Shown in pieces: positions 1 to 5,639 of a DNA stretch of 5,800 bases. Below the pieces are notes generated by a model. That model did no database searches. It worked only from the letters and a program-made list of their open reading frames with translations, and was not told where the DNA came from. Source of the DNA: Methylibium sp031393925 (lineage in GTDB: Bacteria; Pseudomonadota; Gammaproteobacteria; Burkholderiales; Burkholderiaceae_C). Position 1 is the stretch's first letter. Each line of letters begins with the position of its first letter. The stretch lies in the NCBI RefSeq assembly GCF_031393925.1, contig NZ_JANMWL010000266.1, forward strand, positions 1 to 5,800. The letters are read 5' to 3'. The position numbers and the translations under genes were made by a program.

Positions 1-177
1 CGCGAACAGGTACCACTGAATCTCGAGCCAGGCGTTGGAGCTGAGGTCCAGGCCGTAGCGGACGGCGGCATTGCCGGCGCTGATAAGGCACGCGGCGAGC
101 ACCGCCCATTGCGCGACAGCGGCGAAGCGGTCGCTCAGCGCATCGACCAGCTTCACGAGGCGAAGCAGGGTGGGCAT
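1..177 (-). CDS. TRAP transporter small permease (DctQ type), N-terminal part, runs off window
   Basis: This is the 5' part (59 codons) of a gene that continues beyond the left edge. Read on the minus strand from the ATG at 177-175, it gives a short basic N-terminus (MPTLLRLVKLVDALSDRF), a hydrophobic helix (about residues 20-38), and then the stretch SSNAWLEIQWYLFA (residues 46-59). An AWLEIQWYLF-like segment is characteristic of DctQ-family small permeases of TRAP transporters, especially the mannitol/chloroaromatic-type group. These inner-membrane proteins pair with a large DctM permease and a periplasmic DctP binding protein to import organic acids and similar solutes using an ion gradient. 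The gene begins 8 nt after the TonB-receptor stop, so the two are probably cotranscribed. An in-frame TTG at 189-187, overlapping that stop as TTGA, is an alternative start. Neither start has a clear Shine-Dalgarno. The partner subunits should lie just outside the window. Confidence 0.85.
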   Translation of the reverse strand, partial: MPTLLRLVKLVDALSDRFAAVAQWAVLAACLISAGNAAVRYGLDLSSNAWLEIQWYLFA

Positions 178-185
178 GAAGTTGC

Positions 186-2588
186 TCAAAAGCGCATGCG
201 CATCCCGACGAACAAGGCCCTGGGCGTACCTGGCGCGACGAACAGCGCTTCGCGCCCGACGCCGGTAAAGGCGCCTTCGGGGCTGAATTGCGTTTGGGCC
301 AGCGCGCCGAAGCTTTCATGCCGGCGGTCGAACAGGTTGTTGGCGTTGGCGTACAGCTCCCACTGCTTGCCGGGCTTCCAGCTGGCGCGTAGGTTGACGA
401 TGGCGTAGCCGGGGATCTTCAGGCGTCGCGCCTGGGGCTGCGCGCCGGGGGCGGTGTCCTCGAGCAGGCCGTCCTCGTTGCCGGCGACGCCGCGGCTGCC
501 GAGCAGCTGCGCGTCGGCTCCGACGCTCCAAGCTTGGGCGACACGCCACTCCGCGGCCAGCTTGACGGTGTGGCGCGGCAGGCCGGCGACGCGTGTGCCG
601 GGGGCAATCGTGACGTTGCGCCGGCCCTGGCGCAGCACGCCGTCCGCCTGGTAGGTGGCGTCGAGAAAGCTGTAGCCCAGGCCGAGGTCGACCGCGCCGA
701 GAGTCAGCGCGAGTTCGCTGTCCAGGCCCTGGTTGCGCGTCTTGGGAAAGTTGGCGAAGTAGCCGAGCTGGCCGCTCAAGTTGACGCTGCGAAACAGGAT
801 GTCGTCGCGGTTGTCGGTGCGAAAGACCGCCACGTTCAGGTGCGTGCCCGCCGCGAGCGGCCAGCGCAGGCCGATCTCCGCGGTGGTCGACTTCACCTGC
901 TCGAGGAAGGGGTCGGCCTGCAAGCCGGCGGGCAGCCGGCAGGGCTCGTTGGGGTCGGCGCAGCCGAGTTCAATGACGGTGGGCACGCGTGTGTTGCGCG
1001 CCAGGTTGGCAAACACCGTGGGCGTGGTGGCCGCATCGCCGAGCCGCTGCGCGATGCCCAACGCCGGGTTGAGGCTTTGGTAAGTGAAGCGCTCGCGCGC
1101 CTTGTCCTCGACGATGCCGGTGACGTCGTCGCGCACGGTGAGCTGGTTGCTCACCGCCGATCGGTTGTAGCGCGCGGTGGCGGTGAGGTGGGTGCGTGCG
1201 GCGAGCTGCCAGGTGTCGGTGGCGTAGACGCCGGCCGCCGTGGAGCGGCCCTGCACGTTGGCGGCCAGCTCGGGCGGCTCGCCTGCGGCGGGGATCACAC
1301 CGCGCGTGACGGTGAAGAAGCCTTCCTGCTCGATCTGGCGGTAGCTGACGCGGCTCTGGTCGAGCGAGCCGCCTACTTGCCACTGGTGGGCGCCGCTCGT
1401 GCGCGCATAGCTCAGGGCTGCGCCGGAGCCGGTCTGGCGCGTCTGGGTGGTGTTGAAGGCGGCGTTGTTGCCGGTCGGCTCGGGGTTGGCGCTGGTGCCG
1501 CCGGTGTCGGGCGCGTCGGCCGCGTCGCCGTTGATGGTGTCGCGCTGGGTGCGGCGCACGTAGACCAGGGCCGAGAGCGAGCTGTCGGCGTCGAGCGTGT
1601 GGCGCAGGTTCAAGCCGACTTGCTCGAGCCGGTTGCGCGTCAGGTCGGGGTGGGTGTAGACGGCGGCGTTGCGGCGCACGTAAAGGTCGTCGGTGAGTGC
1701 GGTGCCATCGATCGTATAGGCCGGCAAGAGGCCGTTGCCCACCAGTTTGCTGCGCCCGGCCAGCAGGCTGACGCTCCAGCTGGTGGTGCCGTCGTCGTGG
1801 CCGAGCTTGCCGAGCAGCTGGCCGAGGTGGCCGGCGGAAACGTCACGCCAGCCGCGCTCGTCGAACAGGGTGGCAGAGAGGTAGTGGTGCCAGCCGCTTT
1901 CATCGTTGCCGCCGTGGCTGAGGTCGATGCGCTTGCGCCCGAAGCTGCCACCGGAGACCTCGGCGCGCAGACCGGGGGCGCTGCGCCCGTCGTGCGTGGT
2001 GTAGGCCAGGGCGCCGCCCAGCGAGTTGAGCCCGAAGGCCGGGTTGGCGCCGGGCACCAGCGAAATGGTGTTGACCGCGAACTCGGGGATCAGGTCGAAG
2101 TTGACGACGTCGCCGAAGGGCTCGTTGATGCGCACGCCGTCGAGGTAGACCGACAGGCCCTGGCCCGCGCCGATCAGCGGCGAAGCGCGAAAGCCCCGGT
2201 AGGTGAGGTCGCCCTGGAAGGGGCTGCCCTGGATGTCGTTGACCTGCACGCCGGCGATGCGGCGGTTGAGAAAGTCCGACAGGTTCACCGCCTGCGTTTC
2301 TTCGATGCGCTCACGCTTGATGAGCTGGGTGGAGTAGGGCAGGACGTTGCGGTCGATGCCCTGGCCGGGCAGCGGTGAGACGCCGATCACCTCGACGCGC
2401 TCGAGCCGCGTTGGCGCAGACTCCGGCGCCGCTTGTGTCGTTGGTGTCGTTTGTGCCGCGGCGATGCCGCAAGCCCCCACCAGGGGAAGCCCTAGCCAGC
2501 CGACCGCCCGCAGCGACCGCGCCAGCGGCGATAGTCGCGGGCGCAGGCCCGGCCTGCTCGCGAAACCAATCGAGTCGTCTCTTGTCAT
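186..2588 (-). CDS. TonB-dependent outer-membrane receptor, 800 aa
   Basis: This outer-membrane beta-barrel importer is powered by TonB-ExbB-ExbD. Its N-terminus has a long basic n-region, a hydrophobic stretch (about residues 28-45) and a likely signal peptidase I site after AAA45. A putative TonB box, VEVIGV, sits at 65-70. The plug domain spans about 80-200, with the segments LSDFLNRRIAGVQVND (103-118), TYRGFRASP (129-137) and LSVYLDGVRINEPFGD (145-160). The remainder is a 22-strand-type barrel ending in the aromatic residue F800 of MRMRF, as expected for an outer-membrane protein. Two cysteines (C543, C550) lie in a probable extracellular loop. The length is normal for the family. The start is well bounded, because an in-frame TAA directly precedes the ATG; no Shine-Dalgarno is visible. 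A TRAP permease gene follows after 8 nt, and a two-component system is divergent. The substrate is unknown: siderophore, cofactor or another organic compound are all possible. The GC-rich antisense frames over this gene are shadows. Confidence 0.95.
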   Translation of the reverse strand: MTRDDSIGFASRPGLRPRLSPLARSLRAVGWLGLPLVGACGIAAAQTTPTTQAAPESAPTRLERVEVIGVSPLPGQGIDRNVLPYSTQLIKRERIEETQAVNLSDFLNRRIAGVQVNDIQGSPFQGDLTYRGFRASPLIGAGQGLSVYLDGVRINEPFGDVVNFDLIPEFAVNTISLVPGANPAFGLNSLGGALAYTTHDGRSAPGLRAEVSGGSFGRKRIDLSHGGNDESGWHHYLSATLFDERGWRDVSAGHLGQLLGKLGHDDGTTSWSVSLLAGRSKLVGNGLLPAYTIDGTALTDDLYVRRNAAVYTHPDLTRNRLEQVGLNLRHTLDADSSLSALVYVRRTQRDTINGDAADAPDTGGTSANPEPTGNNAAFNTTQTRQTGSGAALSYARTSGAHQWQVGGSLDQSRVSYRQIEQEGFFTVTRGVIPAAGEPPELAANVQGRSTAAGVYATDTWQLAARTHLTATARYNRSAVSNQLTVRDDVTGIVEDKARERFTYQSLNPALGIAQRLGDAATTPTVFANLARNTRVPTVIELGCADPNEPCRLPAGLQADPFLEQVKSTTAEIGLRWPLAAGTHLNVAVFRTDNRDDILFRSVNLSGQLGYFANFPKTRNQGLDSELALTLGAVDLGLGYSFLDATYQADGVLRQGRRNVTIAPGTRVAGLPRHTVKLAAEWRVAQAWSVGADAQLLGSRGVAGNEDGLLEDTAPGAQPQARRLKIPGYAIVNLRASWKPGKQWELYANANNLFDRRHESFGALAQTQFSPEGAFTGVGREALFVAPGTPRALFVGMRMRF

Positions 2589-2733
2589 TTATTGCAATCG
2601 TGTCGTGAGCACCGTCCCCGATTCTCTAGCGCGTGCCGGCCACCCGGCGCCGGGAAAACTTCCCGACCTGCGCAGCGAGCCCTGCGCGGCGCTGCGCCGC
2701 CGCGCCGCGCCCATCGAATTGCCGCGCGTGGTG
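2589..2733. promoter_or_regulatory. Divergent intergenic region between TonB-receptor and histidine-kinase genes
   Basis: This 145-bp stretch lies between the receptor ATG (2588, minus) and the preferred kinase ATG (2734, plus), and it must hold the promoters for both directions. It starts with an AT-rich patch (about 2583-2600) in an otherwise very GC-rich window and contains two overlapping inverted repeats (2643-2665, listed separately). I could not assign convincing -35/-10 pairs in either direction. The kinase reading frame stays open through this region, with a GTG at 2605, but starting there would leave only 16 nt between divergent genes. Confidence 0.55.
2643..2665. repeat. Overlapping inverted repeats, candidate regulator binding site
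   Basis: Positions 2643-2654 read CCCGGCGCCGGG, a perfect 12-bp palindrome. Sharing its last four bases, 2651-2665 reads CGGGAAAACTTCCCG, an inverted repeat with 6-bp arms and a 3-nt centre. The second element has an AT-rich core flanked by GC arms, a common layout for dimeric regulators. The location, in the divergent region of a receptor operon and a two-component operon, makes it a reasonable operator candidate, for instance for the NarL-type regulator at 4161-4970. That role is inferred. GC-rich palindromes can arise by chance in this composition, but the second one is harder to dismiss. Confidence 0.45.
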
Positions 2734-4152
2734 ATGCGCGGCGCACTCGCCGTTGCCCTCAGCGGGCTGCTACTGGCGCTCTTGCTGGGCCTGTGGCGCG
2801 CGCGCGATGACATGCGCCATGAACTGGACGGCGCCGTGCGCCTGGCCGATGCGATGGCGCTGCTGGCCGAGCGCACCGGCGGCGCGCCGCGTTCGCGCGA
2901 CGAGCTGCTCGCCGCCCTGCAGGCGCTGCAGGCCGGCGGCGGCCTGCGCCACCTGCACCTGCAATTGCGCGACACCGAGGGCCGCGCCTTGCTGCAAAGC
3001 GCGGTGGAGCCCGAGCCGCATGCGGCGCTGGCCTGGCTGTTGGCATTGAACCGTCGCGTGTTCCCGCCGCCCGCGCCCGAAGCGGTGTCGTGGCCGTTGG
3101 CTCGGCCGGATGGCGAGGTGTGGCAATTGCAGCTGCAGGCCTCGCCCGAGGCCGAGCAGCGCGAAGCGCTCGAGCGACTGATCGAACTGCTCGGCCTGCT
3201 GGCGGTGGGCAGCGCGGTCATGCTGGCGGTGATGTACTGGAACGTGCGCCGCTCCTTCAAGCCGCTGCGCCCGCTGCTGGGGGCCATCGCGCGCATCGAG
3301 CGCCAGGAACTCGCGCCGCTGCGCGACCTGCCCGCCATGCCGATCGGCGAGCTGGACGCCATCGCCCGTGCGCTGCGCCACCTGGCCGGCGCACTCGGCG
3401 AGGCCGAGGACGCCAGGCGCCACCTCAGCGGCCAACTGCTCACGCTGCAGGAAGACGAGCGCAGCCGACTCGCGCGCGAACTGCACGACGAACTCGGCCA
3501 GCACCTCACCGCGCTGCGCGTCGATGCCGCCTGGCTGCAGCGGCGTCTGGCGGGCCAGGCCGAGCTGGCCACGGTGGCCGCCGGCATGGGCGCGCAGTGC
3601 GAGCGCGTGCAGCACGAGGTGCGCGCCTTGCTCACGCGACTGCGGCCGCTGGACGCGTTGGATGCAGCGCACTCAACGCCGGGCCATCAAGGCGGCGAGA
3701 GCGTGGCGCGGCTGCAGGCGCTGCTCCAGACGCTGGTGCATGCCTGGACGAAGTCGCCGGGGCAAGCGACGCGCTACGCGCTGGTGTTCGACGACGACGA
3801 CATCGAGGCCGACGCCACACTGCCGCGCGCCTTGGTGCTCGCCGTCTACCGCGTCAGCCAGGAGGCGCTCACCAACGTGGCGCGGCATGCCCAGGCCAGT
3901 GAAGCGCGGCTGCAGGTGTGCGTGCGCCGTGCGGGCAACGGCGGCGAGCTGCAATGGACCGTGCAGGACGATGGCCGTGGGCTCGATGACGCCGCCGCCT
4001 GGCAGCGCGGCAACGGCCTGGCGGGGCTGAAGGAGCGCATCTGGGCGGCCGGTGGCGACCTTGAATGGGGTGCTGCCGACGCCTGGCCAGAGCGCGCCAC
4101 GCCGGGCTTGCGTCTGCACGCACGCTTGCCGTTTGCGGTCGTGGCCGGGTGA
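2734..4152 (+). CDS. Membrane sensor histidine kinase, HisKA_3 (NarX/UhpB-like) class
   Basis: This is the sensor kinase of a two-component system, 472 aa from the ATG at 2734. TM1 is at about 4-21. An extracytoplasmic sensor segment of about 130 residues follows, its layout resembling the N-terminal domain of MoxY/LapD-type proteins (tentative). TM2 is at about 151-170, then a HAMP-like linker (about 171-222). The dimerisation/phosphoacceptor domain has the HisKA_3 H-box DERSRLARELHDELGQH, with H251 as the predicted phosphorylated histidine. The ATPase domain shows the N-box QEALTNVARHA (N381), G1 box DDGRG (412-416) and G2 box GNGLAGL (426-432), so it looks catalytically intact. The frame is open upstream; GTG 2605, TTG 2719, GTG 2728 and GTG 2731 are alternative starts. 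ATG 2734 is preferred because it places TM1 at the N-terminus and leaves room for divergent promoters, although no Shine-Dalgarno supports it. The cognate response-regulator gene follows after 8 nt. Confidence 0.9.
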   Translation: MRGALAVALSGLLLALLLGLWRARDDMRHELDGAVRLADAMALLAERTGGAPRSRDELLAALQALQAGGGLRHLHLQLRDTEGRALLQSAVEPEPHAALAWLLALNRRVFPPPAPEAVSWPLARPDGEVWQLQLQASPEAEQREALERLIELLGLLAVGSAVMLAVMYWNVRRSFKPLRPLLGAIARIERQELAPLRDLPAMPIGELDAIARALRHLAGALGEAEDARRHLSGQLLTLQEDERSRLARELHDELGQHLTALRVDAAWLQRRLAGQAELATVAAGMGAQCERVQHEVRALLTRLRPLDALDAAHSTPGHQGGESVARLQALLQTLVHAWTKSPGQATRYALVFDDDDIEADATLPRALVLAVYRVSQEALTNVARHAQASEARLQVCVRRAGNGGELQWTVQDDGRGLDDAAAWQRGNGLAGLKERIWAAGGDLEWGAADAWPERATPGLRLHARLPFAVVAG

Positions 4153-4160
4153 GCTGCGCG

Positions 4161-4970
4161 ATGGATGCGGGCGCGCCGACTCCGATGAGCACGCCCATCC
4201 CAGCTCCTTTGCGCACGGGCGATCCCCCGACCGAGTCGCTGCGCGTCGAAGGGCCGCACGGTGCGCCGCTGCGCGTCGAAGGGTCACCCGGCGCGCCGCT
4301 GCGCGTCGAAGGGTCACCCGGCGCGCCGTTGCGCGTCGCGTTGGCCGACGACCATGCCGTGGTCCGCGCTGGCTACCGCCGCCTGCTCGAACTCGAGCCC
4401 GACATCGCCGTGGTGGCGGAGTTCGCCGACGCCGATGCCGCCTATGCCGTGCTCACCGCACCGGGCGCCGATGACGGCAATGCCGACGCCATCGAGTTGC
4501 TGGTGCTCGACCTCTCGATGCCCGGGCGCAGCGGCCTGGACCTGCTGCGCCGCCTGGCGCTGCGCCGCCCCGCGCTGCGCGTGCTCGTGTTCACCATGCA
4601 CGACACGAGCGCCATGCTCGAGCAATGCCTTGCGGCCGGCGCCGCCGGCTTCGTCACCAAGAGCAGCGCGCCACAAGTGCTGGTCGATGCCGTGCGCCGC
4701 GCGGCGCGGGGTGCGGTCGCGCTCTCGCCCGACATGGCGGCCCTGGCCGAAGCGACCCCTCGCCACGGACCGCCGCACCGAAGCCTGTCGAGCCGCGAGT
4801 TCGACATCCTCACGCAACTGCTCGCCGGCCGCAGCGTGGACGACATCGCCGCGGCGCTGCGCCTTAGCGCCAAGACGGTGTCGAACTACCAGACGCAGAT
4901 TCGGCAGAAGCTCGGCGTGGGCAGTGCGGTGGAGCTGCTGCGCTATGCGAGGGAACACGGCTTGTCGTGA
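4161..4970 (+). CDS. NarL/FixJ-family response regulator with repeat-bearing N-terminal extension
   Basis: This DNA-binding response regulator has 269 aa from the ATG at 4161. The receiver domain (about 57-180) has the acidic pair D63/D64, phosphoacceptor D117 in LVLDLSMPG, T145 in LVFTMHD and K167 in FVTKSSAP, so all the key residues are present. The C-terminal LuxR-type helix-turn-helix (about 208-262) includes LSSREFDILTQLLAGRS and LSAKTVSNYQTQIRQKLGV. The family is normally about 210 aa; here about 56 extra residues precede the receiver domain, including three tandem copies of a 10-residue unit LRVEG(S/P)(P/H)GAP. A TTG at 4329, right at the receiver start, would give a standard-length protein of 213 aa, so the true start is uncertain; ATG 4185 is another candidate. 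The gene is probably cotranscribed with the kinase upstream and phosphorylated by it. The divergent TonB-receptor/TRAP operon is a plausible target (inference). Confidence 0.92.
   Translation: MDAGAPTPMSTPIPAPLRTGDPPTESLRVEGPHGAPLRVEGSPGAPLRVEGSPGAPLRVALADDHAVVRAGYRRLLELEPDIAVVAEFADADAAYAVLTAPGADDGNADAIELLVLDLSMPGRSGLDLLRRLALRRPALRVLVFTMHDTSAMLEQCLAAGAAGFVTKSSAPQVLVDAVRRAARGAVALSPDMAALAEATPRHGPPHRSLSSREFDILTQLLAGRSVDDIAAALRLSAKTVSNYQTQIRQKLGVGSAVELLRYAREHGLS
4239..4328 (+). repeat. 30-bp tandem repeat, three in-frame copies, in the response-regulator 5' end
   Basis: The units lie at 4239-4268, 4269-4298 and 4299-4328. The second and third are identical over 30 bp, and the first differs at 4 positions. 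A further partial copy (TTGCGCGTCG, from 4329) merges into the first beta strand of the receiver domain (LRVALADD). Each unit encodes LRVEG(S/P)(P/H)GAP, which is glycine/proline-rich and probably disordered. The near identity suggests recent slippage or unequal-crossover expansion that copied the LRV start of the domain. Confidence 0.93.
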
Positions 4971-5053
4971 GTTTGCCTGTGGGCCATGCAAGCCAGCATG
5001 CAAAACAGCATCATTTGATGCTAGATTTGATGCACATCAGATGGAGCATGCAA
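4971..5053 (+). promoter_or_regulatory. vapBC promoter/operator region
   Basis: This 83-bp gap between the response regulator and the antitoxin is visibly richer in A/T than its flanks. It contains the perfect inverted repeat AGCATCATTTGATGCT (5007-5022; 7-bp arms, TT centre). It also has CATGCAA at 4985, 4997 and 5047, and ATTTGATGC at 5013 and 5025; neighbouring copies are 12 bp apart. An extended -10-like element, TGCTAGATT (5019-5027), overlaps the right arm of the palindrome, and no good -35 is seen. VapB-VapC complexes normally repress their own promoter by binding such palindromes, so this is the likely autoregulatory operator (inference). The antitoxin frame is open back to GTG 4967, but these elements argue that this part is untranslated. 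Confidence 0.6.
5007..5022. repeat. Perfect inverted repeat, probable VapB operator
   Basis: AGCATCA, a TT centre and TGATGCT form a 7-bp-arm inverted repeat about 30 bp upstream of the antitoxin start. It overlaps the putative extended -10. Ribbon-helix-helix antitoxins bind as dimers to short palindromes of this kind. There is no T-run after it, so it does not look like an intrinsic terminator for the regulator operon. Confidence 0.6.
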
Positions 5054-5254
5054 GTGCGTACGACGATCAATATCGATGATGAACTGCTCGCGAAGGCAAC
5101 CAAGCTCGCCGGTCCGCTGGACCGATCGGCCATGGTGCATGAAGGGCTCAAGGCGCTCATAGAGCGAGAGAGCGCGCGGCGCCTGGCCCGGCTTGGCGGG
5201 TCGCAACCGGCACTCGAGGCCGCACCGCGCAGGCGCCCAGGAACCAAGTCTTGA
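5054..5254 (+). CDS. vapB: VapB-family type II antitoxin
   Basis: This 66-aa antitoxin begins (M/V)RTTINIDDELLAKA, the typical N-terminus of ribbon-helix-helix VapB proteins (Arc/MetJ-like). It continues with a helical stretch including HEGLKALIERESARRLARLGG, followed by a basic tail (PRRRPG) of the kind that wraps and blocks the toxin. It should bind VapC and neutralise its nuclease, and together with VapC repress the promoter. Start choice: GGAG at 5043-5046 lies 7 nt before GTG 5054, which is ideal, but only 1 nt before ATG 5048, which would add MQ. GTG 5054 is therefore preferred, with ATG 5048 the alternative. The stop overlaps the toxin start as TTGA, indicating translational coupling. 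Confidence 0.88.
   Translation: MRTTINIDDELLAKATKLAGPLDRSAMVHEGLKALIERESARRLARLGGSQPALEAAPRRRPGTKS
5239..5254 (+). promoter_or_regulatory. vapC ribosome-binding site and TTGA stop/start overlap
   Basis: AGGAA (5239-5243) sits 7 nt before TTG 5251 inside the end of vapB. The vapB TGA (5252-5254) overlaps the vapC TTG as TTGA. The arrangement supports the rare TTG start and coupled translation, with antitoxin made first. Confidence 0.7.
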
Positions 5255-5628
5255 TCCTGGTCGACACCTCGGTTTGGATTGATCACTTTCGGCGCGGCGA
5301 TCGCCGGCTCGCGGGCCTGCTCGAGCAGGGGCGGGTTGTCATGCATTCGTTCATCGTGGGCGAAATCGCTTGCGGCGACCTCGCCAAGCGGTCCCGGACG
5401 CTCGAGTTGCTTCAGGACCTGCCGTCGGCCCGTGTTGCCCATGACGACGAGGTGCTCGGCTTCATCGCGCGCCACGCGCTGCACGGCAAGGGGCTGGGCT
5501 ATGTCGACATGCACCTGCTTGCGTCCGTGGCGCTGAGCCCCGGCACGACGCTCTGGACGCGCGACAAGCGGCTGATGGCGGTGGCCGAAGCGTTGGGTGG
5601 GTCGGCGTCGGGCTCGGGTGCGCATTGA
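5251..5628 (+). CDS. vapC: VapC-family PIN-domain ribonuclease toxin
   Basis: This 125-aa toxin is a near full-length single PIN domain. The conserved acidic residues for Mg2+/Mn2+-dependent RNA cleavage are all visible: D5 in LVDTSVWIDHF, E38 in IVGEIACG, D86 in GYVDMHLLAS and D105 in WTRDKRL. The toxin therefore looks active rather than degenerate. VapC proteins cleave specific RNAs, often tRNA or rRNA, and stop translation when VapB is lost; the target here is unknown. The start is TTG 5251, because the PIN fold begins exactly there and AGGAA at 5239-5243 is a well-placed Shine-Dalgarno (7-nt spacing). It overlaps the vapB stop by 4 nt. The C-terminal tail (GGSASGSGAH) is low complexity. 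The gene is followed directly by a transposase remnant. Confidence 0.93.
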   Translation: MILVDTSVWIDHFRRGDRRLAGLLEQGRVVMHSFIVGEIACGDLAKRSRTLELLQDLPSARVAHDDEVLGFIARHALHGKGLGYVDMHLLASVALSPGTTLWTRDKRLMAVAEALGGSASGSGAH

Positions 5629-5639
5629 ACCTGCAATCT

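Noticed and set aside
534..2378. A 614-codon open frame on the plus strand opposite the TonB receptor
   Set aside because: Its translation is low-complexity (Val/Ala/Gly/Arg-rich) with no recognisable domain, and it mirrors the codon structure of the receptor. Long antisense open frames are expected in DNA this GC-rich.
2465..2480. Lipobox-like LVGAC (C40) in the receptor signal peptide, suggesting a lipoprotein
   Set aside because: A standard signal peptidase I site (AAA45 before Q46) lies just after it, and TonB receptors of this type are not normally lipidated.
2589..3672. Long minus-strand open frames opposite the histidine kinase
   Set aside because: Their compositions are Ser/Arg/Gln-rich without motifs, while the plus strand carries a full set of kinase boxes. 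They are shadows.
4239..4340. Tandem 30-bp units considered as a CRISPR array
   Set aside because: Units are contiguous without spacers, keep the reading frame and encode a repeated peptide, so this is a coding tandem repeat.
3673..5003. Minus-strand open frames opposite the kinase end and the response regulator, including repeated RRAAARR-type stretches
   Set aside because: The repeats are the complement of the 30-bp tandem repeat, and the rest has no domain signature.
5007..5022. Palindrome considered as a terminator of the two-component operon
   Set aside because: The stem is short, not GC-rich and lacks a following T-run; its overlap with a -10-like element fits an operator better.
4967..5053. 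Antitoxin starting at GTG 4967 (95 aa), overlapping the response-regulator stop as GTGA
   Set aside because: The extra residues do not resemble VapB, the region holds the palindrome and phased repeats expected of an operator, and a well-spaced GGAG precedes GTG 5054.
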